This document shows positions 42,753-50,448 of a stretch of DNA of 64,000 bases, one piece after another; position 1 is the stretch's first letter, and each line of letters begins with the position of its first letter. The notes under the pieces were generated by a model that was given only the letters and a program-made list of their open reading frames with translations, had not been told where the DNA came from and ran no database searches. Source of the DNA: an uncultured Vibrio sp. (GTDB taxonomy: Bacteria; Pseudomonadota; Gammaproteobacteria; Enterobacterales; Vibrionaceae); NCBI GenBank assembly GCA_947504195.1, contig CANNGN010000014.1, forward strand, positions 25,761-89,760. Direction: 5' to 3'. Both the position numbers and the translations under genes were made by a program.

Positions 42753-43292
42753 TTAAAGCGCGCGTATTTTTGCGTCGCTTTTCAGCGACTTGTTAAATTG
42801 TAAATTCTCGCACTCGCATCTTATCTTGTAGAAATCTACGACCTTTTTACTTTCTTCCGATAAATCCAAGGCTCTAAGCCTGCGCTTACCAAGTCGAGCA
42901 TCCAGCATAGCTAAACATCTTATAAGAAGATTACCTGAAGTAAGTGACGAATCGATAGAGTTATTGCAGTATTCATCCAATGAATCGTAAAATGTATACT
43001 GGTTAAACTTACCTTCAGAGGCAAGTTCGTCATAGGCGATTTTCTGTGCTTCGTATGGCGTAATATTCTCTCGCTCAACTATTTCATCAATTCGATCATA
43101 CTCAACAGAATAAAATGATAGCGTGCACATAGTCCATATTTCATTCTTATCGAAAGTAATATAGCCTAGACCTTCTTCATCATGACTCCCACGATAATGC
43201 GTAGACCTGAGCTCAACTCTTCCTCGTACTAAATCTGAAAAAAAACCTTCTACTTTTTTCTTTCGCTTACTCCATTGCATAATTTTTGCCAT
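42753..43292 (-). CDS. Cassette-encoded protein, possibly SF0329-like (179 aa)
   Basis: 179 residues starting MAKIMQWSKRKKKVEGFFSD, then VELRSTHYRGSHDEEGLGYI. This start resembles a family of short enterobacterial proteins I recall as SF0329-like; the match is from memory and tentative. The ATG at 43292 lies inside the attC core (GTTAAATG) with no ribosome site, so its translation depends on the cassette junction; M5 at 43280 is an alternative. The C-terminus ends in KSDAKIRAL at the next cassette border. Function unknown. Confidence 0.65.
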   Translation of the reverse strand: MAKIMQWSKRKKKVEGFFSDLVRGRVELRSTHYRGSHDEEGLGYITFDKNEIWTMCTLSFYSVEYDRIDEIVERENITPYEAQKIAYDELASEGKFNQYTFYDSLDEYCNNSIDSSLTSGNLLIRCLAMLDARLGKRRLRALDLSEESKKVVDFYKIRCECENLQFNKSLKSDAKIRAL

Positions 43293-43389
43293 TTAACGCC
43301 CGCATAATGGGCAAAAAGGGTTGGCTAAAATTGGCGACGAAGGAGCAAAAAGCCAACGTTTTTTGTCCCTATTAATGCGTTTGTTAGAG
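43291..43389 (-). repeat. attC site (VCR-like) of the HAD cassette
   Basis: On the minus strand it runs from CTCTAACAAACGCATTAATA to CCATTATGCGGGCGTTAAAT. Arms GCATTAATAGGG / CCCATTATGC and GTTGGC / GCCAAC pair well, and the core GTTAAAT fits GTTRRRY. The R'' box GCTCTAAC is the exact complement of the core GTTAGAGC at the other end of the cassette (44004-44011), direct evidence that 43297-44010 moved as one circular cassette. Confidence 0.92.
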
Positions 43390-43391
43390 CT

Positions 43392-43991
43392 CTAGCGCTT
43401 AGGATGTGGCTCCCAGTTTAAATAGGCTTCATCTGCCACATTCAACATTGCCAAATCTTCTGCTGTGTCACCATAAGCATAAACTCGTTCGTATTGCTCA
43501 AGCTCAAACTTAGAGCCGAGAAATTTCGGCTTATTAGAACAACTGCAATCACCATTAACATAACGTCCAGATAATTTACCACTCTCAACTTCAAGTTCAC
43601 TACAAACGAGGGCAAACCCGTTATGAGTACACCACGGCTTTAAATAAACGTCGAGAGATGCTGAAACAATAACGATTTGATCACCATTATTTTTGTGCCA
43701 GTTCAGCTTATTTAAGGCCTCTTCTCTAAGGTAGTTAGGCACAACATCCTCAGCATATTTCTTCCCAGCGGCTGCGACTTCATCAACCTTACGGCCAGAG
43801 AAAGCCACAAAGCTAGCAATGGTTCTCATTCTAGGAGCCGGAATAATACCCGCTTTATAAAGTATGAAAAATGGTGGCAACACTATTTTGGCCAGTAGTG
43901 CTCGCCGCCTTGTTCCAGAAAAGTGAAGAAACTTAGTGTACATATCTGCATTGGTGATCGTCCCATCGAAATCAAACAGTGCGATATTCAA
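43392..43991 (-). CDS. HAD-IB family hydrolase/phosphatase (cassette)
   Basis: 199 residues. Motif I LFDFDGTIT (nucleophile Asp at residue 7), motif II VIVSASLDVYL, and motif III/IV as CSNKPKF and YAYGDTAEDLAMLN, the set of phosphoserine-phosphatase-like HAD-IB enzymes. Substrate unknown; related enzymes act on phospholipid head groups or small phosphomonoesters. Start is TTG 43991 with GGGGA upstream; no ATG is available. It is the first cassette on the right side of the array, starting 13 nt inside the core at 44004-44011. Confidence 0.85.
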   Translation of the reverse strand: MNIALFDFDGTITNADMYTKFLHFSGTRRRALLAKIVLPPFFILYKAGIIPAPRMRTIASFVAFSGRKVDEVAAAGKKYAEDVVPNYLREEALNKLNWHKNNGDQIVIVSASLDVYLKPWCTHNGFALVCSELEVESGKLSGRYVNGDCSCSNKPKFLGSKFELEQYERVYAYGDTAEDLAMLNVADEAYLNWEPHPKR

Positions 43992-44003
43992 ATTATTCCC
44001 CGA

Positions 44004-44011
44004 GCTCTAAC
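44004..44011 (-). other. Right border of the cassette array (core site)
   Basis: On the minus strand it reads GTTAGAGC, the 5' boundary of the HAD cassette and complementary to its R'' box. No attI-like double site and no attC stem lie upstream of it, so the first cassette may have entered a secondary site, or the original attI side was lost. Confidence 0.6.
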
Positions 44012-44699
44012 ATTTTAATATCGTGCCAGCACGAATTCATCCATTCAGTATACCCAAAGAATCATAGGTAACCAATGGAATCATATGAACTTAATGTAGT
44101 ATTATTATAAATTTCTAGTGAAAATTCATGCAAGCACATATTCCTACCTATTCAAGGCAGGTTATCAACCTGGATCTTTCCGTTAGTAGCTTATTATTCA
44201 ATACATTAAAGGTGGTTGAGTATGGTATTCATGCGTAGTCATAATTAAAAAACCAGTCTATTTTAAGCCATAACCCTTGCAACACTCAATAAACTGTATG
44301 TATATACATGTTGAAAGCCTGCTGTCTGGCCAATATTTTAAGAATTGGAAAAAGAGAGCTAACTAGCTTTGGGGTATTTTCGTGTTTCATATCCCCCGTT
44401 AGTACACCTCTGGATATTAGTAATTTAATGTGGTGGTCATTAGTAAAGGGCAGCTCCAATCTCTCTCTGAATTCAGTGGCTGAATCAGTTGATTAATTGA
44501 ATATTCATTCATGATGAGGAGCTAGATGAAGAAGTCAGATTGAATGGATAACATAGATATTTGCTCGATTAAATACAAAATGAATGACCTATCGTTTCGC
44601 TAGCATCTGAAGCGATGCGATCTACTAACTCTGATACCACTCAAAACCTCCCAAGCCTCAAATTGACAATATTTATTGCTCAAACTCGATATTAGGAAA
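44012..44699. other. AT-rich non-coding right end of the island
   Basis: 688 bp without a credible gene; a 62-codon plus-strand frame at 44308 is not convincing. It holds a perfect hairpin CAGGTTATCAACCTG (44158-44172), the palindrome CAATATTTATTG (44668-44679) and, 10 bp from the comM border, CTCGAT (44685-44690), which repeats the left-border sequence. A short AT-rich terminal segment is a described property of GInt islands. It probably contains recombinase binding sites. Confidence 0.6.
44158..44172. repeat. Perfect hairpin in the island right end
   Basis: CAGGTT / AACCTG with the 3-nt loop ATC. Confidence 0.5.
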
Positions 44700-45320
44700 A
44701 TGCCTGAATTTGAACGTAAGGTACTGGATTCGCTTCGAGAGCCTTTAGAGTCTGGTGAAATTATTATTTCCCGTGCGCAAGGCAAAACGAGGTTTCCTGC
44801 TCGATTTCAGCTAGTCGGTGCGCTTAATCCAAGCCCTACAGGGTATTATCAGGGAAACGAAGCTAGAATTAATCCACAAAGCATACTGCGTTATCTAAGC
44901 CGTTTATCGGGTCCTTTGTTGGATCGGTTTGATATGTCGATCGAGATTCCGGCACTGCCACAAGGTACGTTGGCCAATGGCGGTGACCGAGGTGAATCAA
45001 CCGAAGTGGTAAAGTTAAGAGTACAGCAAGCCAAGGAGAGAATGGAGAAGCGACAAGGAAAGGTCAATGGTTTATTAACGAGTCGAGAGGTGGAAAAGCA
45101 TTGCTATCTAGAAAAACAAGACGCAGAGTTTCTTGAAGCAACCTTACACCAGTTGGGACTATCGATACGAGCATATCATCGAATTTTGAAAGTGGCGCGT
45201 ACCATTGCCGATTTAAATGAAGATGTGATGATTCATCGGACACACCTTGCTGAAGCCTTGGGGTATCGTTCAATGGATCGATTATTAAAGCAGCTCAGCT
45301 CTCAGACAGTATCATTTTAG
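44700..45320 (+). pseudogene. comM: comM, 3' fragment
   Basis: Continues the native frame directly from residue 304: MPEFERKVLDSLREPLESGE, the arginine-containing RYLSRLSGPLLDRFDMSIEI and the C-terminal Mg-chelatase subunit domain to TAG 45318-45320 region end. 206 residues, in frame with the 5' half when the island is removed. It could be read from TTG 44676 inside the island end, but without the Walker motifs it should not work alone. Confidence 0.94.
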
Positions 45321-45367
45321 ATGGGGTTGTTAGTGAAGGCTTTCTAATGGTTAGTGTTATTTAAAGT

Positions 45368-45399
45368 AAAAACTGAGAGCTTTATCGCTCTCAGTTTTA
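45368..45399. terminator. Bidirectional terminator between comM and dsbA
   Basis: AAAACTGAGAGC / GCTCTCAGTTTT, a perfect 12-bp stem, 6-nt loop, with A- and T-tracts on both sides. Confidence 0.9.
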
Positions 45400-45429
45400 A
45401 TTTTATTGTTCACGAATCTATCTTGGTGA

Positions 45430-46041
45430 CTACAGAGTCAGGAGGTAGTTGACCAATGCAGTATATTTCTCGAAGGAATCAATATCCTGAGTAAGTACTT
45501 GATATTTACCATTAACAACAACAGAAGGTACGCCTCTTAAACCTGTTTCACTAAAGGCTTGATCAAAGCGACGCACCATGGAATCCACAGCAAAACCGTT
45601 AAACGTCGCATCAAATTTGTCGCCATCGATACCATTGTCGGTAAAGATTAGGCGTAACTCTTCAACATTGTTAGGTATTTGTTTCTTAACATGTATGCGG
45701 TCAAACATAACAGGGACCATGGTATCTTCAACATTCAGTGAAACCATTGTTGCATAGGCTTTACTCATGTTTGAGCCCATGTTGCCACCCATGAAAGATA
45801 CATGACTTTTTTCTAACGCTGTTCCTTCAGGGAGTTCTTGCTTTAATTGTTGAATCAATGATTCGAATTGAAAGCAGTGTGGACAATAAAATGAAAAGAA
45901 CTCCGTAACGAGAGACTTATCAGATTTAGGAAGATCTAACACATTGTAGTGCTTTCCTTCATCAAATTGAGCTGCATGTAATGATAGGCTCATTAGTAAA
46001 GTCGCGGCGAATGCGAGCAGTTTCGCTGTTACTTTGGTCAT
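45430..46041 (-). CDS. dsbA: Periplasmic thiol:disulfide oxidoreductase DsbA
   Basis: Introduces disulphide bonds in the periplasm, re-oxidised by DsbB. Signal peptide (KLLAFAATLLMSLSLHAAQF), thioredoxin fold with the active site CPHC in FFSFYCPHCFQFES, and the cis-proline loop RGVPSVVVNGKY. ATG 46041 is preceded by GGAG; an upstream ATG at 46053 is less likely. 203 residues, normal. It follows srkA on the same strand. Confidence 0.96.
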   Translation of the reverse strand: MTKVTAKLLAFAATLLMSLSLHAAQFDEGKHYNVLDLPKSDKSLVTEFFSFYCPHCFQFESLIQQLKQELPEGTALEKSHVSFMGGNMGSNMSKAYATMVSLNVEDTMVPVMFDRIHVKKQIPNNVEELRLIFTDNGIDGDKFDATFNGFAVDSMVRRFDQAFSETGLRGVPSVVVNGKYQVLTQDIDSFEKYTALVNYLLTL

Positions 46042-46073
46042 TATTTTCTCCATTTATATAATTATATTTTTAT

Positions 46074-47060
46074 TTACCACTGCGGCAGCAAGCTTAATGG
46101 TGCTTCTTCTAGGGCTGCTATCTGTTCTTTAAATGCGAGTACTTGGCTTTCCCAATATTTGGGGTCATTAAACCAAGGAAAAGCATTTGGAAAAGCAGGA
46201 TCAAGCCATCGCTTTGCTAACCAAGACATATAGTGGACCATCCTAAGACCTCGTAATGGCTCTATAAGTTTCAATTCAGTGGGATTAAAATCGCAAAACT
46301 CTTGGTATCCTTCAAGTAAAATATCGAGCTGAGTTAATTTATCATGTCTTTCTCCATGCAGCATCATCCAAATATCTTGTGCTGCTGGCCCATTTCTCGC
46401 GTCATCTAAATCTACAAAGATCGGCCCTTCACGCCACAGAATATTACCAGGGTGACAGTCTCCATGAAGCCGTATTGGCTGCCAGTTATCATACCAATGT
46501 TGCTCTAGTCGGGTTATCAATAAGTCCAAATCACTAAAAAAAGCGTTTTCTAAATGTGAAGGGATAAAGCTTGATGCTTGGAGTATTTCTCTTGGTTGAT
46601 ACAAATAGTCATGAAGGTCAACCGTTGGTCGCTGCGAAAAGAGCTCCGCTTGTCCTACTTTATGAATGCGCCCTAAAAACCGACCAACCCATTCAAGTTG
46701 GTCTAAGTTATCGATCTCAAATTGCCTACCACCGACACTATTAAATAATGAGAACCAGTAACCGTTATACTGATGCAGAGTTGCGCCATTGATTGAAACG
46801 GCCGCTGCAATGGGAATCTCTGCTTCGACTAACTGATTAGCAAAATGGTGCTCTTCTAAGATCTGCTCTTTGCTCCAGCGTTCAGGGCGATAGAATTTAA
46901 CGACATAACGTTTCTTTTCCTCGTCAATGAATTGATATACTCGGTTTTCATAGCTATTGAGAGCAAGAAAACCTGACTCGGCACGGATACCAATACTTTC
47001 TAGTGCGTACCACATGCAGTCAGGAGTGAGAGCGTTGAAGTTAAAACTGGCTTCGGTCAT
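46074..47060 (-). CDS. srkA: Stress response kinase SrkA (YihE)
   Basis: Ser/Thr protein kinase of the APH/choline-kinase-like fold that counters MazF-linked stress death in E. coli. The motifs are ALNSYENRVYQF, VVKFYRPERW, the catalytic LHGDCHPGNILW and VDLDDARNGPAAQD. I placed the start at ATG 47060 (MTEASFNFNALTPD), giving 328 residues as in E. coli. Longer frames would run through the terminator hairpin of ccoG. The start lacks a clear ribosome site because that hairpin directly precedes it. dsbA follows 32 nt downstream. Confidence 0.93.
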   Translation of the reverse strand: MTEASFNFNALTPDCMWYALESIGIRAESGFLALNSYENRVYQFIDEEKKRYVVKFYRPERWSKEQILEEHHFANQLVEAEIPIAAAVSINGATLHQYNGYWFSLFNSVGGRQFEIDNLDQLEWVGRFLGRIHKVGQAELFSQRPTVDLHDYLYQPREILQASSFIPSHLENAFFSDLDLLITRLEQHWYDNWQPIRLHGDCHPGNILWREGPIFVDLDDARNGPAAQDIWMMLHGERHDKLTQLDILLEGYQEFCDFNPTELKLIEPLRGLRMVHYMSWLAKRWLDPAFPNAFPWFNDPKYWESQVLAFKEQIAALEEAPLSLLPQW

Positions 47061-47062
47061 TA

Positions 47063-47092
47063 TAAAAAAAGGGCTCATTACTGAGCCCTTTT
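47063..47092 (-). terminator. Terminator between ccoG and srkA
   Basis: AAGGGCTC / GAGCCCTT stem and, on the minus strand, a run of seven Ts ending 3 nt before the srkA ATG. The usual E. coli yihE promoter position would have to be inside or upstream of it. Confidence 0.85.
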
Positions 47093-47107
47093 CCATTATT
47101 TATCGAG

Positions 47108-48526
47108 TTACAAGTCTTTAATAAATCGACTTTCGACTGCGATAGTAAATTGTTGGCTGTCTTCGAGTATAAACTGAATCTTGGTGACAGACGAATCGAG
47201 TTGATCGGATTTTATTCCTAGGCTTAATGGGAAGTTGAGAACTTCTCCAGGAGATACCTGTATTTGTTGCTTGCCATACCATGATACTCCTTCAATACCT
47301 TCAACGCTCAATTGATAGACTTGATCCTGCTGGGTTTTATTGATGATTTTTAAGTTATAGGTATTTTCTATCTCGCCTTGTCTATTTTCTCTAAACAGCT
47401 GAGAGCGATCTCGAAGGACCGATAACCCGACCGGCTCGACCGTCACGATTTGTGTAACGAAAAGCCCACACATAATGATCATAATCAGGCCATAGCCGAT
47501 AAGCTTAGGTCGCATTATCTTAGTGCTTTTTCCAGCTAGGCGGTGTTCGGTGGTGTAATCAATAAGGCCTTTTTCATACCCCATACGATCCATGGTTACA
47601 TTACAAGCATCGATACATGCTCCACAGTTAATACACTCATATTGTAAGCCATCTCGAATATCGATTCCTGTTGGACAAACTTGAACGCAGAGGTTGCAAT
47701 CAATGCAGTCCCCAAGCCCTTTTTCTTTTGGGTTGTCTTTGCGTCCGCGTGGCCCTCGGGTTTCACCACGCTTCGTATCGTAACCAACAATAAATGTGTC
47801 TTTGTCGAACATAGCAGACTGAAAGCGCGCATAAGGGCACATGTGAATACATACAATTGAACGCATCCAACCAGCATTGGCATAAGTAATGATTGCAAAA
47901 AATAGCATCCACATAACGGGTGCCATGTCTGCGTTAAATGTGGCGATATTAACAACAAAATCTTTGATAGGGACAAAGTAACCAACAAAGGTTAGCCCCG
48001 TAATCAGTGCGATGCCAAACCAAGCTAAGTGCTTTAATGTTTTTCGCCACAGCAGTTTTGGGGTGAGTTTTCCTGAATCTTGCTTGCGGCGTTTATTCGC
48101 AGCTCCTTCTAGCTTTTCTTCAAACCAGATATACATGAAGGTCCACACCGTTTGTGGGCAGAGGTAACCACACCATACTCGGCCTAAAAACGTGGTAATA
48201 AAAAACAAACCGAATGCCGCTATCATGAAGAGCAGGGCCAATATCGTCAGGTCCTGTGGATAGAGAGTGGTGCCAAAGAAATTAAACTGTTGATTGCCAA
48301 GGTCGAGTAAGACTGCTTGACGTTCACCATAAGGAAGCCAAGGAATGGAAGCAAATAATACAAGAAGGAACCATGCTCCGTAGCGTCTAAGTTTTTGGTA
48401 CGCTCCTTTTGCCGCTCTAACATAAATACGATTGTTGGGGTTAAAGCGATCGTCTTGGCCTTTATGAGTCTTGGGGTTATAAACCTTGGGCGTAACATCT
48501 TTTACATCGATTTTCTTGTGACTCAT
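47108..48526 (-). CDS. ccoG: Cytochrome c oxidase accessory protein CcoG (RdxA/FixG)
   Basis: Membrane-bound polyferredoxin needed for cbb3 oxidase assembly (copper reduction). 472 residues with a soluble N-terminus, about four transmembrane helices in the first 220 residues with the NapH-like CGYLCPQTVW, two 4Fe-4S clusters CIDCNLCVQVCPTGID and CINCGACIDACN, one more helix and a C-terminal IgG-like FixG_C domain. Its partner cco genes are not in the window. Confidence 0.95.
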   Translation of the reverse strand: MSHKKIDVKDVTPKVYNPKTHKGQDDRFNPNNRIYVRAAKGAYQKLRRYGAWFLLVLFASIPWLPYGERQAVLLDLGNQQFNFFGTTLYPQDLTILALLFMIAAFGLFFITTFLGRVWCGYLCPQTVWTFMYIWFEEKLEGAANKRRKQDSGKLTPKLLWRKTLKHLAWFGIALITGLTFVGYFVPIKDFVVNIATFNADMAPVMWMLFFAIITYANAGWMRSIVCIHMCPYARFQSAMFDKDTFIVGYDTKRGETRGPRGRKDNPKEKGLGDCIDCNLCVQVCPTGIDIRDGLQYECINCGACIDACNVTMDRMGYEKGLIDYTTEHRLAGKSTKIMRPKLIGYGLIMIIMCGLFVTQIVTVEPVGLSVLRDRSQLFRENRQGEIENTYNLKIINKTQQDQVYQLSVEGIEGVSWYGKQQIQVSPGEVLNFPLSLGIKSDQLDSSVTKIQFILEDSQQFTIAVESRFIKDL

Positions 48527-48739
48527 AACCCTTCCTTTGTATGTCTATTTTGTCGTGATTTTTATTATTATCGAATGAATAACTTTTATTAGCATATGGT
48601 GAAGTACAAGTATAACCGTGTTTGAGGTTAATTAACTTTACACTTATCAATATTTATCAACATAGATCACAAGCCTTTAACTCATAGTGAAAGGAGAGCT
48701 TGTTCGGTCGCGTTCGAAAAGCTCTATAAAAGATGAGTG

Positions 48740-49006
48740 TTATTTGATGATCCCACGAGCTCGAAGAATTGCCGTTTTAAAGTCGTCTTCTTGGTCTTTC
48801 TTTAGGCCAGGAATCATTTCATCTTTTGTGCTGTTACGCATCTTGAGGTGGTAGATCAAAATATCATCGGTTAAGTTTTGCAGGTTGCCTTCATACCCCG
48901 CCTCTTTGCTGAGTTTTACGATAAACTCTAGGAGGTTCAGTTCGGAATCTTTCTGCCATTCAGGTTCTAACAATTCTAGTAGCTCTTCGACACGGTGACA
49001 TTTCAT
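48740..49006 (-). CDS. yihD: Conserved protein YihD (DUF1040)
   Basis: 88-residue soluble protein, start MKCHRVEELLELLEPEWQKD and core LTDDILIYHLKMRNSTKDEM, aligning with E. coli YihD over its whole length. ATG 49006 has GGAG upstream; the frame is open further but without support. The function is not established. The neighbours srkA and dsbA are also its neighbours in enterobacteria. The 213-bp gap to ccoG (48527-48739) shows no gene. Confidence 0.9.
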   Translation of the reverse strand: MKCHRVEELLELLEPEWQKDSELNLLEFIVKLSKEAGYEGNLQNLTDDILIYHLKMRNSTKDEMIPGLKKDQEDDFKTAILRARGIIK

Positions 49007-49092
49007 AGGTTTCTCCAATATTTTTATAGCTTGGGTGGAAAATAGCAAAATTGAGTCGAATACCAAAGTGAAATGACAGAAAACAGGCATAA

Positions 49093-49119
49093 AAAAAGCA
49101 CGTTTAGCGCGTGCTTTTT
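49093..49119 (-). terminator. Terminator after the 55-aa small gene
   Basis: AAAAAGCACG / CGTGCTTTTT stem with an A-tract on the left that becomes a T-run on the minus strand. It lies downstream of the small gene at 49144-49311 and upstream of yihD. Confidence 0.75.
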
Positions 49120-49143
49120 AAGCATGATAGTTGTGATAAACAG

Positions 49144-49311
49144 TTAGGCAGCTTTAGATTTAACAGCTTCTTCTAAAGTTTCACGAGCATTTCTTTCGGC
49201 TGGAGTTGCTCCTGGAGAAAGAGTTTTGTGCTTACCGGCGGGAACAAAATTATTACGACGGCGCGAAGCACTACCATGGGTGTGCGAACATCTAGCTACA
49301 GTTGGGCGCAT
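49144..49311 (-). CDS. Small basic protein (55 aa), function unknown
   Basis: ATG 49311 to TAA 49144. The sequence starts MRPTVARCSHTHGSASRRRN and ends with a helical TPAERNARETLEEAVKSKAA. The N-terminal half is strongly basic and the C-terminal half amphipathic, as in small nucleic-acid or ribosome-associated proteins. It is followed within 25 nt by its own terminator, which supports it as a real gene. No family recognised. Confidence 0.6.
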   Translation of the reverse strand: MRPTVARCSHTHGSASRRRNNFVPAGKHKTLSPGATPAERNARETLEEAVKSKAA

Positions 49312-49621
49312 TTGTGGGTATTTTTAACCTATTGGTTAGACAGTTCCATTGTAGAATCTTAAACCTAACACAATTATTGAGCTAAACTTCACAAAGTAGA
49401 AATGCTCATATTGGCATATAGCCGTTCCGAATAATTGCTAAGGATTCGAGTATCATATTTGCACTACAAGTACCTACATAATGTGATCATTGTAGCAATT
49501 ATGAAAATAAAGATCGATAGGTTACTGTTTGCACAAACCAAGAAAATAGTAAATAGTATCGCTATGCAATTGAGTTTTGTTTGGAAAGGGTATTACATTG
49601 CGGTAAGCAAAGGAGGTCGTT

Positions 49622-50413
49622 ATGTCTTTTTTAAAGAAAACACTCGCAAGTTTTGGTATCGGTTCGGCGAATGTTGATGCGGTTTTGCAACATGAAGTGC
49701 TTTACCCTGGAGATGTAGCTAAAGTCACGATTCATGTTTACGGCGGTAAAACGGCTCAATTGGTGGAAAACATTGAGGTGCGATTATATTGTCGCTATAT
49801 CGATGAAGAAACGGCTAATGGGGCAAGTGAGGGCAGTGATCGCACTCAACGCGTTCATCGACGTTATACTTTGGCTTCATGGTCATTGCCACAGTCGTTT
49901 ACCATCGAGCATGGAGAAACTCGTGATTTCGAGTTAGACATCGAGATTCCGTGGAATACCCCTATTACTATCGGCGATACCAAGGTCTGGTTGGAAACGG
50001 GCTTGGATATCTCAATGGCAAAAGACCCCACCGATAAAGACATGTTGACCATTCGTCCCGATCCACTTCTTGATGCAATTTTTAGTGAATTTGAAGAGCA
50101 AGGGCTGAGAATTCGTCAAGTTGAGTGTGAAGCGGTTGAAGGGTTTGCTATGCCTTTTGCTCAAGAGTTCGAATTTGTTCCCACGGCAGGCCCATTTCAT
50201 GGACGTTGGCGAGAGGTCGAAATCGTGGTTTATCGAGAACAAGACTCGCTTCAACTTTGGTTTGAAGTGGATCGAAATTTACGTGGTGTCGGTGGAATGT
50301 TAGGTAGCATGTTAGGTAAAGGACAACTAAAACGAACAATGACATTAGACACAAATACTGAGCCTACAGAAGCGGCGAAAAAAGTATTAGAGTTTCTTGA
50401 TACCAGTTGTTGA
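49622..50413 (+). CDS. spo0M: Spo0M-family (sporulation-control-like) protein
   Basis: 263 residues, arrestin-like beta-sandwich fold: MSFLKKTLASFGIGSANVDA start, then VLYPGDVAKVTIHVYGGKTA and a basic C-terminal part. Bacillus Spo0M affects sporulation and cytoskeletal processes; in Vibrio the role is unknown and no sporulation is implied. AAAGGAGG gives a very strong ribosome site. The 310-bp gap before it (49312-49621) shows no other gene. Confidence 0.88.
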   Translation: MSFLKKTLASFGIGSANVDAVLQHEVLYPGDVAKVTIHVYGGKTAQLVENIEVRLYCRYIDEETANGASEGSDRTQRVHRRYTLASWSLPQSFTIEHGETRDFELDIEIPWNTPITIGDTKVWLETGLDISMAKDPTDKDMLTIRPDPLLDAIFSEFEEQGLRIRQVECEAVEGFAMPFAQEFEFVPTAGPFHGRWREVEIVVYREQDSLQLWFEVDRNLRGVGGMLGSMLGKGQLKRTMTLDTNTEPTEAAKKVLEFLDTSC

Positions 50414-50448
50414 TCTAAGTAATAAAAGAGACACCTTGTTCTATTAAA

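Larger units (their letters stand above)
27925..44699 (+). mobile_element. 16.8-kb genomic island with a three-tyrosine-recombinase module and integron cassettes
   Basis: The limits follow from the comM frame: native sequence stops at 27924 and resumes at 44700. Order: recombination operon (28077-34722), regulatory region (34898-35812), two plus-strand cargo genes (36063-37128), integron cassette array (37258-44011), AT-rich end (44012-44699). There is no transposase of the DDE type, no relaxase, no phage structural gene and no integron integrase. Three tyrosine recombinases plus a small protein, then cargo and a short AT-rich end, is the tripartite plan described for GInt islands. Imperfect direct repeats CTCGAT lie at both junctions (27916-27921 and 44685-44690). 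Confidence 0.88.

Noticed and set aside
44308..44496. 62-codon frame in the AT-rich island end
   Set aside because: No ribosome site, no conserved-looking sequence; probably chance.
27925..44699. Island as a prophage
   Set aside because: The XRE repressor and integrases suggest it, but no capsid, tail, terminase, lysis or replication genes are present.
27925..44699. Island as an AbaR/Tn7-like transposon, which also uses comM
   Set aside because: No DDE transposase or TniB/TniA-type proteins; all recombinases are of the tyrosine type and no short target duplication is evident.
27925..44699. Integrative conjugative element
   Set aside because: No relaxase, coupling protein or type IV secretion genes, so it is at best mobilisable by other means.
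37129..44699. CRISPR array
   Set aside because: The repeats are not identical, vary from 65 to 125 bp, are palindromic and separate genes; they fit attC sites, not CRISPR repeats.
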